The notes under the pieces were generated by a model. That model saw only the letters and a list, made by a program, of their open reading frames with translations, did not search any database and was not told the origin of the DNA. From Candidatus Aminicenantota bacterium (GTDB lineage: Bacteria; Acidobacteriota; UBA6911; RPQK01; JAJDTT01), in assembly GCA_026706325.1 (NCBI GenBank), contig JAPOYZ010000317.1, forward strand, positions 1 to 27,785: a DNA stretch of 27,785 nucleotides, given 5' to 3'. The translations under genes were made by a program, and so were the position numbers. Shown here in pieces: positions 16,324 through 25,362 of this stretch; positions within the stretch are counted from its first letter, which is position 1, and the number at the start of each line of letters is the position of its first letter.

Positions 16324-16345
16324 CTACAATAGGGCGCGGAGGGAG
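16324..16345 (+). promoter_or_regulatory. Candidate -10 box and ribosome-binding site of purL
   Basis: TACAAT (16324-16329) matches the -10 consensus at 5 of 6 positions, and GGGAGG ends about five bases before the GTG at 16351. No -35 match lies 17 bases upstream, where a CT/GA-rich imperfect inverted repeat (about 16296-16323) is found instead. The short leader would leave no room for a riboswitch. Confidence 0.4.
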
Positions 16346-16350
16346 GATTC

Positions 16351-19300
16351 GTGCTGACCCAGTTCTACCGAACACCGGTGCTCTCCGAAGCAAACGAGAG
16401 AGAGTTGGTCCGAAAGGTCCGCGCGGCGTTGGGCCTGGAGATCGGGGAGATCGAAACCGAGTACTGCTTCTACGTGGAATCCGCCGCCCGGCTGAACGGA
16501 GAAGGAGAGACGGTCTTGTCCTGGCTCCTGGGCGAGACCTTCGAGCCCGAACGATTCGGTGCAGGGTCCTTTCTCTCCGGCGAGGGAACGTGTCTTGAGG
16601 TGGGACCCCGCTTGAGCTTCAAGACGGCATGGTGCACCAATGCCGTCGCCGTCTGCCATTCCTGCGGTCTGGAGGAGGTCACCCGGATCGAACGATCCCG
16701 GCGATACCTTCTGAGAGGAGTGGACCGGCTCTCGAGCCGCCGCCGGAGCGGCTTTCTGGAACTGGTCCACGACCGGATGACCGAGTGCCCCTATAACGCG
16801 CCCCTCACGTCATTCAACGGCGCGGTCCGATCCGAGGCCAGCTTTCGGGTCCCGATTCTGCAGGAGGGCAGAGCCGCCCTGGAGCGGCTGAACCAGGAGG
16901 CCGGTCTCGCCTTCGACGACTGGGACCTGGACTATTACACCGATCTGTTCGCTCGGCGGCTGGGCCGCAACCCCACCGACGTGGAGTGCTTCGACATCGC
17001 CCAGTCCAACAGCGAGCACTCCCGTCACTGGTTCTTCAAGGGCCGGATGGTCATCGGCGGACAGGAACAGGCGTCGTCGCTGCTGGAACTGATCCAGGAG
17101 CCGATGGAGGCCAATCCCCGCAACAGCGTGATCGCTTTTCGGGACAACTCCAGCGCGATTCGCGGATATCGGATCGAGACGCTGCTTCCCTCGGAGCCGG
17201 GGCATGCGGGACCGATGATCTCCTCCCAGGTGGACCACGACATCATTTTCACCGCCGAGACCCACAATTTCCCGTCCGGCGTAGCTCCCTTTCCAGGAGC
17301 GGAGACGGGGACCGGCGGGCGCATCCGGGACGTCCACGCCACCGGGCAGGGATCCCTTGTGGTGGCCGGTACGGCCGCCTACTGTGTGGGCAACCTGCGT
17401 ATTCCCGGGTACGAGCTGCCCTGGGAGGACAGCGATTTCCGATATCCCGAGAACCTGGCCTCTCCCCTGCAGATCGAGATCGAGGCCAGCGACGGCGCCT
17501 CCGACTACGGCAACAAGTTCGGAGAACCGCTGATCCAGGGCTTTACCCGCTCTTTCGGTCTGCGGTTGCCGGACGGCGAGCGGCGCGAGTGGATCAAGCC
17601 CATCATGTTCACCGGGGGAATCGGCCAGATCGACGCCCGCCACCTGCGCAAGGAAGTGCCCGAAGCGGGGATGTGGGTGGTCAAGATCGGAGGCCCCGCC
17701 TATCGCATCGGTCTGGGCGGGGGAGCCGCTTCCAGCATGGTGCAGGGGGAGAACGTGGCCGAGCTGGACTTCAACGCCGTCCAGCGCGGCGATGCCGAGA
17801 TGGAGCAGAAGGTCAACCGGGTGATCCGCGCCTGCGTGGAGATGGGGGAAGGGAACCCCATCGTGAGCATCCACGACCAGGGCGCCGGCGGAAACTGCAA
17901 CGTGCTCAAGGAGATTGCCGAACCGGCCGGGGCCAGGATCGAGCTACGAAAGATCCCCGTTGGAGACGACACCCTGTCGGTTCTGGAGATCTGGGTGGCC
18001 GAATACCAGGAGCAGGACGCCCTGTTGCTGAGACCGGCCGACTCAGGAGTGTTTCTCGATCTCTGCCGGCGGGAGAAGGTGCCGGCCGCCTTCGTGGGAC
18101 GGGTCACGGGTGACGGGCGGATCGTCCTTTTCGACGAGCGGGACGGATCGACTCCGGTGGACCTGGAGTTGGACCAGGTGTTGGGATCCATGCCGCGAAA
18201 GGTCTTTCAACTTGAGCGGATGCCGCCGCAATCGAGGCCGCTCCGGCTGCCCGGCTCCGCGTCGGTCCGGGAGGCCCTGGAGCGGGTCCTGCGGCTGGTT
18301 TCGGTGGGGTCCAAGCGGTTCCTGACCAACAAGGTGGACCGCAGCGTGACCGGTCTGGTCGCCCGGCAACAGTGCGTCGGTCCCCTCCAGTTGACGCTCT
18401 CCGACGTTGCGGTCATCGCACAGAGCCACTTCGGGTCCACCGGCGCCGCCACCGCCATCGGAGAAAGGCCGATTCTGGGGTTGCTGGATCCCGGAGCCAT
18501 GGCCCGGATGTCCTTGGCCGAGGCCCTGACCAACCTGGTCTGGGCTCCGGTGAGTCATCTCCAGGACGTGAAGTGCTCGGGGAATTGGATGTGGCCGGCC
18601 AAGCTGCCCGGGGAAGGAGCCCGGGTCTACGCCGCCGCGGTGGCGTTGCGGGACGCGCTCCTGGAACTGGGAATCGCCGTGGATGGAGGCAAGGACAGCC
18701 TTTCCATGGCGGCCCTGGCGCCGCTGGACGATTCGGGCCGGGAGGAGACGGTGAAAGCGCCGGGGGCGCTGGTCCTGTCCGCCTACGTCACTTGCCCCGA
18801 CGTCAACGGGACCGTCACGCCCGACCTGAAGCTGCCGGGGCAGGGCCGGCTCCTGTTCCTGGACCTGGCGCAGGGCCGGAACCGGCTCGGAGGATCGGCT
18901 CTGGCGCAAGTGTACGGGCAGCTGGGAGATCAGCCTCCCGACCTGGAGGACGCACGACTCCTGGGCCGGGCCTTCGAGGCGGTCCAGACCCTCATTGGGG
19001 GGCGGCTCGTCGCCAGCGGCCACGACCGGAGCGAAGGCGGACTGCTCACGACGATCCTGGAGATGGCCTTCGCGGGGGACTGCGGCGTCGAGGTGGACCT
19101 GCACAACGTCGCCGGCGAGGAAGCTCTTCCCCTTCTGTTCTCCGAAGAGTTGGGACTGGTCATTGAGGTGAGTGCCGACGCGGAGGCGCGAGTTCGCCGG
19201 ATCCTGCAGGGTGCGGACATCCCCGTCCGGACGATTGGCCGCACCCTGACGGGACCCCGGCTGGAGATCCGGGTGGACGGAGGCGTCGTCCTTGAAGGCG

Positions 19301-20283
19301 ACGTCCGGGAGCTCAGGGACCTTTGGGAGGAAACCAGCTACCGGATCGAGCTGCTGCAAGCCGATCCGGACTGCGTCCGTCAGGAGCGCCGTTCTCTGAA
19401 GCGAAGGCGGACGCCGGCCTACGCTCTCTCCTTCACTCCCCGGGCCACCGCGCCGGATCGGCTCGCGGGAGAAGGACGGCCCAAGGTAGCCATCCTGCGG
19501 GAAGAGGGAAGCAACGGGGACCGGGAGATGGCGTCCGCCTTCCATCTGGCCGGATTCGAGGCCTGGGATGTGACCATGTCCGACCTGCTCTCGGGCTCCG
19601 TCCAACTCTCCTCGTTTCGCGGTGTCGCCTTCGTCGGGGGCTTCAGCTACGCGGATGTCCTGGACTCGGCCAAGGGTTGGGCCGGGGTCATCCGCTTCAA
19701 CCCCGGGCTCTGGGAACAGTTCGAGCGTTTCTACCATCGGCCCGATAGCTTCAGCCTCGGAGTGTGCAACGGCTGTCAGCTCATGGCCCTGTTGGGCTGG
19801 ATCCCGTGGCGGGGAATCGAGACTTCGATTCAGCCCCGTTTTGTTCGCAACCAGTCGGGACGCTTCGAGTCCCGTTTTTCCACGGTGCGCATCCAGGAGA
19901 GCCCGGCGGTGATGTTGAAGGGGATGGCCGGATCCGTTCTGGGCATCTGGGTGAGCCACGGGGAGGGACGGGCGTTCTTTCCTCAGGAGTCTACGCTGGA
20001 CCGGATCCGGGAACGGCGCCTGGCGCCCATCCGCTACGTGGACGACTCGGGCCGGGTCACCGGCGACTACCCCCTCAATCCCAACGGCTCGGCGGACGGA
20101 ATCGCCGCGCTCTGCTCCCCCGACGGCCGCCACCTGGCCATGATGCCCCATCCCGAGCGAACCTCCCTCAAGTGGCAATGGGGCTGGATGCCCCAGGATT
20201 GGAACGATCGCCTGGAAGTTTCCCCGTGGCTCCGGCTCTTCCAGAACGCCCGGGATTGGTGCGGCCGTTTTCCGGTGCGGTGA
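16351..20283 (+). CDS. purL: Phosphoribosylformylglycinamidine synthase, single-chain
   Basis: Fourth step of purine synthesis: FGAR plus glutamine and ATP give FGAM, glutamate, ADP and phosphate. 1310 residues, close to the 1295 of the E. coli large form. In order: an N-terminal PurS-like domain (about 1-150), a linker, two FGAM-synthase halves with SNSEHSRHWFFKGRM, TAETHNFPSG, GGGAASSMVQGE and HDQGAGGNCN, then a C-terminal glutamine amidotransferase. That last domain has the nucleophile Cys1139 (GVCNGCQ), His1267 and Glu1269 (HPERTS). The start is the GTG at 16351 with a good GGAGG site. Many bacteria instead carry separate purS, purQ and a short purL; the fused form is the odd feature. apaH follows after 27 bases, so the two are probably co-transcribed. 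Confidence 0.97.
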   Translation: MLTQFYRTPVLSEANERELVRKVRAALGLEIGEIETEYCFYVESAARLNGEGETVLSWLLGETFEPERFGAGSFLSGEGTCLEVGPRLSFKTAWCTNAVAVCHSCGLEEVTRIERSRRYLLRGVDRLSSRRRSGFLELVHDRMTECPYNAPLTSFNGAVRSEASFRVPILQEGRAALERLNQEAGLAFDDWDLDYYTDLFARRLGRNPTDVECFDIAQSNSEHSRHWFFKGRMVIGGQEQASSLLELIQEPMEANPRNSVIAFRDNSSAIRGYRIETLLPSEPGHAGPMISSQVDHDIIFTAETHNFPSGVAPFPGAETGTGGRIRDVHATGQGSLVVAGTAAYCVGNLRIPGYELPWEDSDFRYPENLASPLQIEIEASDGASDYGNKFGEPLIQGFTRSFGLRLPDGERREWIKPIMFTGGIGQIDARHLRKEVPEAGMWVVKIGGPAYRIGLGGGAASSMVQGENVAELDFNAVQRGDAEMEQKVNRVIRACVEMGEGNPIVSIHDQGAGGNCNVLKEIAEPAGARIELRKIPVGDDTLSVLEIWVAEYQEQDALLLRPADSGVFLDLCRREKVPAAFVGRVTGDGRIVLFDERDGSTPVDLELDQVLGSMPRKVFQLERMPPQSRPLRLPGSASVREALERVLRLVSVGSKRFLTNKVDRSVTGLVARQQCVGPLQLTLSDVAVIAQSHFGSTGAATAIGERPILGLLDPGAMARMSLAEALTNLVWAPVSHLQDVKCSGNWMWPAKLPGEGARVYAAAVALRDALLELGIAVDGGKDSLSMAALAPLDDSGREETVKAPGALVLSAYVTCPDVNGTVTPDLKLPGQGRLLFLDLAQGRNRLGGSALAQVYGQLGDQPPDLEDARLLGRAFEAVQTLIGGRLVASGHDRSEGGLLTTILEMAFAGDCGVEVDLHNVAGEEALPLLFSEELGLVIEVSADAEARVRRILQGADIPVRTIGRTLTGPRLEIRVDGGVVLEGDVRELRDLWEETSYRIELLQADPDCVRQERRSLKRRRTPAYALSFTPRATAPDRLAGEGRPKVAILREEGSNGDREMASAFHLAGFEAWDVTMSDLLSGSVQLSSFRGVAFVGGFSYADVLDSAKGWAGVIRFNPGLWEQFERFYHRPDSFSLGVCNGCQLMALLGWIPWRGIETSIQPRFVRNQSGRFESRFSTVRIQESPAVMLKGMAGSVLGIWVSHGEGRAFFPQESTLDRIRERRLAPIRYVDDSGRVTGDYPLNPNGSADGIAALCSPDGRHLAMMPHPERTSLKWQWGWMPQDWNDRLEVSPWLRLFQNARDWCGRFPVR

Positions 20284-20310
20284 ACGCTCCGTGGTGGCCG
20301 GGGAGGTGTC

Positions 20311-21036
20311 GTGCGCTGGGTCGTAGGCGATATTCAAGGTTGCGCCCGGGAGTTCGAAAAACTCCTTTCGGTCATCCGGTTCGATCCGAAACGGGACCAG
20401 TTGTGGTGCCTTGGCGACCTGATCAACCGGGGACCCGAATCGCTGGCCACCCTGAGGATCTGGTCGGACATTGGCGGGCGCTCGCTCCTGGGTAACCACG
20501 AAATTCACGCCCTGCTCGCCTTCTCGGGAGTCCGGCCCCAGCCGCCCAAGTCTCTCCGGGCACTGTTTGCCGCACCTGACGTCGACGAACATATGGCCCG
20601 GCTGAGAGCATGTCCGGTGCTGGTGCATCTCCCGTCGCCGGGCGGCGGACCCGAGGCGTGGATCGTGCACGCCGGCCTGAAGCCCACATGGAACGACCTG
20701 CCGGATGTGGCGGGGAGACTCAACGCGGCGCCTCACGACGACGCCTGGCTCCGGAGCGACCGGGTCCGGTTCGCCACGTCGGTCCGCTGCTGCACCGCCG
20801 AGGGTCTTCCCCTGAAGTACAGCGGCCCCCCCGCCGGCTGCACGCCGCCTTACCAGCCGTGGGACAGCTTCTACCGGGGAAACGCGCTGGTGGTCCATGG
20901 GCACTGGGCGGCGCGGGGGTTCTACCGCGGCGGCCTCACCATGGGCCTCGATTCGGGGTGTGTCTACGGAGGCGACCTGACGGCGTGGTGCCAGGAGGAG
21001 GACCGGCTGGTCCGGGTCCCAGCCATGTCGGGCTAA
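20311..21036 (+). CDS. apaH: Symmetrical bis(5'-nucleosyl)-tetraphosphatase-like phosphoesterase
   Basis: 241 residues of the PPP-type metallophosphoesterase family. Metal-binding motifs are GDIQGC (6-11), GDLINRGP (35-42) and GNHE (61-64), with later metal His in IVHAGL and VVHGHWA. GDIQGC with LINRGP is typical of ApaH, which splits Ap4A into two ADP. It is shorter than E. coli ApaH (280 residues), mainly in the middle and the C-terminus, so a related nucleotide or protein phosphatase role is possible. The GTG at 20311 has GGGAGG a few bases upstream. The gene overlaps the convergent esterase gene by 4 bases at the stop codons. Confidence 0.88.
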   Translation: MRWVVGDIQGCAREFEKLLSVIRFDPKRDQLWCLGDLINRGPESLATLRIWSDIGGRSLLGNHEIHALLAFSGVRPQPPKSLRALFAAPDVDEHMARLRACPVLVHLPSPGGGPEAWIVHAGLKPTWNDLPDVAGRLNAAPHDDAWLRSDRVRFATSVRCCTAEGLPLKYSGPPAGCTPPYQPWDSFYRGNALVVHGHWAARGFYRGGLTMGLDSGCVYGGDLTAWCQEEDRLVRVPAMSG

Positions 21037-22355
21037 CGGCCTTTGCGCAGGTGCCGGTCGGCAAAGTCCAAATACCGGTCCCAGTCGTATTCGGTGACGT
21101 CGTGCCTCCCGCTCCGGACGTGGTACCCGATGGCGCCCGCGAGGGGTTGGTTCACGCCAGGCATGGCGTCCCCGGGCAGGCCGGGAAGTCCCAGGAGCGC
21201 GTAGACGGGGCCGGCGCGGCGAGCCGACAGGTACTCGCCTCTCGGATCCGCCCATCGGTCCTCCAGCGCGCTGGCCACATAGACCGGACGGGGAGCCATC
21301 AGGGCCACCAGCAGGTGCTGGTCTATCGGGAGCCTCTCCTCGTGGTCGCCGTATTGCTTGAAGTTCCCGCAGAACCAGTGGGGAAAGACGCGGTTGATTC
21401 TCTCCACGGTCTCTCCGAAGCGGCGGCGGCTCAGGGCCGCACCGCCGCAACCGGAATTGTTGGAAATGACCAGGGCGAATCGCTCGTCCTCGGCGCCGGC
21501 CCAGAGGGCGGTCTTTCCCAGGCGGGAATGGCCCAGGACCGCCACCCTGGCCGGGTCGATTCCCGGATCGGTTTCCAGGTAGTCCAGGGCCCGGCTCAAT
21601 CCCCAGGCCCAGGCGGCGATGGACCCCCACTCGTCAGCGTCGGGCCGAGTCTGTCCCGGCCGGTAGAAGAGGGGGTGGACCCCGTTCCGGAAGTCGTCGT
21701 GGTAGTCGGGATCGATGTCCCCGTAGTAGGCCGTCACCAGGGCGTAGCCGCGGCCGATGATCTTCTCCACCGGCCAGCGCCGGGACAACGTTCCGCGGCC
21801 CCTCTCCGTGGCCCGGTTCTCCACCACCGCGCCTTCGACCCTGGACGGGCGCATCCAGATCTCGGGCAGAGCAATGCCGGGGTCCGGATGGATGGAATGG
21901 TTCCCGCCAAAGTTGAGACCCAGGAACGCCGGGACCGGATCGGCACCGGACGCCGGCAGGTAGATCAGGAGATCCATCCGGGGGAGGTCCTGTTCCGGGC
22001 TGAAGTAAACGGAGACCTCTTTGCGGACGGCCGTGCCGCCCAGGGCACGAGTATCCACGGAGGTGACCCGGGATCTCAGCTCCGGGGGCGGGCCGGGCCG
22101 GCGCCCGTACATCTGGGAGCGGAAGAGCTCCAGGATCTCGGGCCGGCGGATCTCCCGCCAGTCGCTGGCGGTCTCGACCCGGCGGCCGTCCTCCGTGACC
22201 AGGGGATCGGGAAGGACGTAGGCGGGGACCTTCGTCTCGTCGTAGTTGGGTTCCCGTTCCTGCGTCGGCAGGAGCAGGAACGTCGCCGCCGCCAGCATCA
22301 ACATCAAGGAAGCCCAGATCCCGAATCCGGCTTTCATGAGATCCCGGGGTCCCAT
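21033..22355 (-). CDS. CE15-like glucuronoyl esterase / acetyl xylan esterase-type hydrolase
   Basis: 440 residues: a short N-terminal hydrophobic segment (WASLMLMLAAATFLLLP), likely a signal peptide or anchor, then an alpha/beta-hydrolase. The nucleophile elbow GHSRLGKTALWAGA places catalytic Ser277. Downstream are NNSGCGGAALSRRRFGETVERI, which carries the conserved acidic residue of bacterial CE15 proteins, APRPVYVASALEDRWADPRGE and a C-terminal HDVTEYDW with the catalytic His. CE15 enzymes cut ester bonds between 4-O-methyl-glucuronate and lignin alcohols or other uronate esters. I chose the ATG at 22355, one base after the sulfatase stop, with a GGAGG site inside the end of that gene; the ATG at 22337 is the alternative. 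It is last in the sulfatase-sulfatase-esterase operon, which suggests a uronate-rich sulfated polysaccharide. Confidence 0.88.
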   Translation of the reverse strand: MGPRDLMKAGFGIWASLMLMLAAATFLLLPTQEREPNYDETKVPAYVLPDPLVTEDGRRVETASDWREIRRPEILELFRSQMYGRRPGPPPELRSRVTSVDTRALGGTAVRKEVSVYFSPEQDLPRMDLLIYLPASGADPVPAFLGLNFGGNHSIHPDPGIALPEIWMRPSRVEGAVVENRATERGRGTLSRRWPVEKIIGRGYALVTAYYGDIDPDYHDDFRNGVHPLFYRPGQTRPDADEWGSIAAWAWGLSRALDYLETDPGIDPARVAVLGHSRLGKTALWAGAEDERFALVISNNSGCGGAALSRRRFGETVERINRVFPHWFCGNFKQYGDHEERLPIDQHLLVALMAPRPVYVASALEDRWADPRGEYLSARRAGPVYALLGLPGLPGDAMPGVNQPLAGAIGYHVRSGRHDVTEYDWDRYLDFADRHLRKGR

Positions 22356-22356
22356 G

Positions 22357-23817
22357 TCAAAGGAACCTCCAGCCTCTCTGGGCGCCCAGGTCCCGGTTCG
22401 CCTTGCGGACGTACTCCCGGTCCGGCAGCCCCACCAGTCGGCCCTCCCGGACCCACTCCAGGTCCGAGCCGTAAAGATGGTCCAACAACAGCCCGGCCAG
22501 ACGGTCCTGAACCTCCCGCAGAGAGTCATCCCCTGCCAGATTCCGCTGTTCCAGGGGGTCCCGGTCCAGGTCGAACAACTGGAAGACGTTGCCGACCGGA
22601 TAGTAGATGAGCTTGTAGCGCCGGTCGCGGATCATGCGGGTCGATTCCGGACCCACCCGGAATTCGCCGTAGAGATGGTCCCGGTCCGCTTGACCGGCCA
22701 GGGAGATGCCGTCGAGGGATCCGGGAGGCTCGAGACCGCAGAGGTCCAGCAGCGTCGGCATCAGGTCTCGGAGCTCGGCCAGCCGCCGGTCGCGACTGCC
22801 CGGGCGGAACCGGTCATCCCCCGCCGCCGGCACGATGATTAGGGGCACCCGGGCCGACTTCTCGTACATGACCCCCTTGGCCCACATCTGGTGGTCTCCC
22901 AGCATGTCGCCATGATCCGCGGTGAAGGCCACGATGGTGTTCTCCGACAGCCCCTCTTCGCGCAGCGTTCCCAGAACCATGCGGATCTGGTGATCGATGT
23001 GGGTGATGGTGGCGTAGAAGGCCCTTCTCGCCAGGTCGATCTCGCCGGCAGTGGCCAGTCGCGTGCAGAACTGGTCCATGTAGGGCTTGACGCTGGAGGG
23101 CAGGTCCTCGAACGACCGGGACCAGTCGCCCCGGACCGTCGGGTCCAGTTGAAGATTCCGGTAGAGGTCCAGGTACGCGGCCAGCGGCCAGACGGGCGGG
23201 TGCGGGCCCACGAAGGAGAGATACCAGAACGCGGGTTTCCTGGGGTCGCGGCGCCGGATGGTGCGGCACATCTGAGCCGCCGCCCAGTTGGTGGGGTGGC
23301 AGTGTTCGGGCAGGTGCCAGGAACGGGTGACGTAGTCGTTGTTGCTGAGCCCGCCGGCGTACTCCTGGCCCGGATAACCCTGATCCGCCAGGTAGAGCTC
23401 CCAGTCGTCGGCGTACCCGTCGTCCAGGTGATGCCGTCCTTCCTCGTTGAGGATCACCTCGTCGAAGCCGATCCGGTCGCGCTGGGGATAGACATGGAGC
23501 TTGCCGACGGCATGCGCTTGATAGCCGGCCTCCCGGAAGAGCCCGGGCAGCGTCGGAACCGTTTCCGGCTCGGGCATCTCCAGGTATTCGTTGAAGACCC
23601 GGTCGCCGTGGCTCCGTGGCGAGAGGCCCGTCATCAGGCTGCGCCGGGCGGGAATACAGACGGGGCAAGCCGAATAGGCACGGTCGAAGTGGACGCCGTT
23701 GCGGGCCATCTGTGCGATGGTGGGAGTCATGACCACCGGATGCCCGGCCGGGCGGGTGAAGAGTCCGGACCAGTGGTCCACGCAGATGAGCAGTACGTTC
23801 GGCGCCTTCTCCGGCAT
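22357..23817 (-). CDS. Sulfatase (formylglycine-type), copy 1
   Basis: 486 residues of the type I (formylglycine-dependent) sulfatase family. Cys54 in CIPARRSLMTG fits the CxPxR motif that the formylglycine-generating enzyme converts to the catalytic residue. The first metal Asp14 is followed by His where many relatives have a second Asp or Gln (ICVDHW). Later metal-site segments are TADHGDMLGDH and the K in GKLHVYP. No signal peptide is seen, so the enzyme may be cytoplasmic, or exported by a route not visible here. It differs from the next gene upstream at about 66 of 486 positions by my count, with no gaps. Substrate specificity cannot be read; the adjacent esterase suggests a carbohydrate sulfate. 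A formylglycine-generating enzyme gene is not in the window. Confidence 0.93.
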   Translation of the reverse strand: MPEKAPNVLLICVDHWSGLFTRPAGHPVVMTPTIAQMARNGVHFDRAYSACPVCIPARRSLMTGLSPRSHGDRVFNEYLEMPEPETVPTLPGLFREAGYQAHAVGKLHVYPQRDRIGFDEVILNEEGRHHLDDGYADDWELYLADQGYPGQEYAGGLSNNDYVTRSWHLPEHCHPTNWAAAQMCRTIRRRDPRKPAFWYLSFVGPHPPVWPLAAYLDLYRNLQLDPTVRGDWSRSFEDLPSSVKPYMDQFCTRLATAGEIDLARRAFYATITHIDHQIRMVLGTLREEGLSENTIVAFTADHGDMLGDHQMWAKGVMYEKSARVPLIIVPAAGDDRFRPGSRDRRLAELRDLMPTLLDLCGLEPPGSLDGISLAGQADRDHLYGEFRVGPESTRMIRDRRYKLIYYPVGNVFQLFDLDRDPLEQRNLAGDDSLREVQDRLAGLLLDHLYGSDLEWVREGRLVGLPDREYVRKANRDLGAQRGWRFL

Positions 23818-23901
23818 GATGCCGTCCCAGTCTACAGCACGCCAAGGGGAAAGGTCCCCGGTTCTCTCATTCGGGCCTTCACTGGTCTTTGGAATCCCAC
23901 G

Positions 23902-25362
23902 TCAAAGGAACCGCCAGCCTCTCTGGCCGCTCAGGCCCCGGTTCGCCGTGGGGACGTATTCCCGGTCCGGCAGCCCCGTGAGACGCCCCTTCCGGACCCA
24001 CTCCAGGTCCGAGCCGTAGAGATGGTCCACCAGCAGTCCCGCCAGACGGGCCTGAACCTCCCGCATGGAAGCCTGTCCGGCCAGATTCGTTTGCTCCAGG
24101 GGGTCCTGGTCCAGATCGAACAACTGGAAAACGTTGCCCACCGGATAGTAGATGAGCTTGTAACGCCGGTCGCGGATCATGCGGGTGGCCATGGGACCCT
24201 CCCGGAATTCGCCGTAGAGATGGTCCCGGTCGTCGCCGCCGGCCAGAGAGATCCCGTCCAGGACTGCGGGAGGCTCGAGCCCGCAGAGGTCCAGCAGCGT
24301 CGGCACCAGGTCCCGAAGCTCCGCCAGGCGATGGTCACGGCTGCCCGGCGGGAATCGCTCGTCACCGGCGGCCGGGACGATGATGAGGGGGACCCGCGCG
24401 GACTTCTCGTACATGACTCCCAAGGACCACATCCGGTGGTCTCCCAGCATGTCGCCGTGATCCGCCGTGAAGGCCACGATGGTGTCCTCCGCCAGCCCCT
24501 CTTCGCGCAGCGTTCCCAGAACCATGCGGATCTGGTGGTCGATGTGGGTGATGGTGGCGTAGAAACCTCTTCTCGCCAGGTCGATCTCCCCTGGAGTGGC
24601 CATTCGCAGGCAAAATTGGTCCATGTACGGCTTGACGCCGTAGGGCAGGTCCTTGAACGATTGGGACCAGTCTCCGTGGACCGCCGGGTCCAGTTCCAGA
24701 TTCCGGTAGAGATCGAGATATGCGGCCGGCGGCCAGAGCGGCGGGTGAGGTCCCACGAAGGAGAGATACCAGAAGCCGGGCTTCCGGGGATCGCGGCGCC
24801 GGATGGTGCGGCACATCTGCTCCGCCGCCCAGTTGGTGGGATGACAACGCTCAGGCAGGTGCCAGGAGCGGGTGAGGTAGTCGTTGTTGCTGAGTCCGCT
24901 GGCGTACTCCTGGCCCGGATAGCCCTGGTCGGCCAGATGGAGTTCCCAGTCGTCGGCCTTGCCGTCATCCAGATGGTGGCGCCCTTCCTCGTTCAGGATC
25001 ACTTCGTCGAAGCCGATGCGGTCGCGCTGGGGGTAGACATGGAGCTTGCCGACGGCATGAGCCTGGTAGCCGGCCCTCCGGAAGAGCCCGGGCAGCGTCG
25101 GAACCTTTTCCGGGTCCGGCATCTCCATAGTCTCGTTGAAGACCCGGTCCCCGTGGTTTCGCGGCGAAAGGCCCGTCATCAGGCTGCGCCGGGCCGGAAT
25201 ACAGATGGGACAGGCCGAATAGGCACGGTCGAATTGGACGCCGTTTCGGGCCAGTTGGTCGACGGTGGGTGTCATCGCCACCGGATGTCCCGCCGAACGG
25301 GTGAAGAGTCCGGACCAGCGGTCGGCGCAAATGAGCAGTACGTTCGGCCTTTTCTCCGGCAT
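23902..25362 (-). CDS. Sulfatase (formylglycine-type), copy 2
   Basis: 486 residues, the same length as the downstream copy and about 86% identical. It has the same CIPARRSLMTG motif (Cys54) and TADHGDMLGDH metal block. The residue after Asp14 is Arg instead of His (ICADRW), and differences elsewhere cluster in surface or substrate-loop regions such as 34-43, 224-260 and the last 60 residues. This suggests divergence of specificity after duplication rather than decay. The start is the ATG at 25362 (MPEKRPN), matching the other copy; a longer in-frame opening runs into the palindromic repeats and has no features. It is first in the operon; 84 bases separate it from copy 1. Confidence 0.93.
   Translation of the reverse strand: MPEKRPNVLLICADRWSGLFTRSAGHPVAMTPTVDQLARNGVQFDRAYSACPICIPARRSLMTGLSPRNHGDRVFNETMEMPDPEKVPTLPGLFRRAGYQAHAVGKLHVYPQRDRIGFDEVILNEEGRHHLDDGKADDWELHLADQGYPGQEYASGLSNNDYLTRSWHLPERCHPTNWAAEQMCRTIRRRDPRKPGFWYLSFVGPHPPLWPPAAYLDLYRNLELDPAVHGDWSQSFKDLPYGVKPYMDQFCLRMATPGEIDLARRGFYATITHIDHQIRMVLGTLREEGLAEDTIVAFTADHGDMLGDHRMWSLGVMYEKSARVPLIIVPAAGDERFPPGSRDHRLAELRDLVPTLLDLCGLEPPAVLDGISLAGGDDRDHLYGEFREGPMATRMIRDRRYKLIYYPVGNVFQLFDLDQDPLEQTNLAGQASMREVQARLAGLLVDHLYGSDLEWVRKGRLTGLPDREYVPTANRGLSGQRGWRFL

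Noticed and set aside
18043..21630. A 1195-codon open frame antisense to purL and apaH
   Set aside because: Crosses three well-supported genes, has Arg-, Pro- and Gly-rich composition and no family features.
23818..23901. Rho-independent terminator between the two sulfatases (GGGGA...TCCCC hairpin near 23850)
   Set aside because: The stem is only five pairs with no T-run, and the operon structure argues for read-through.
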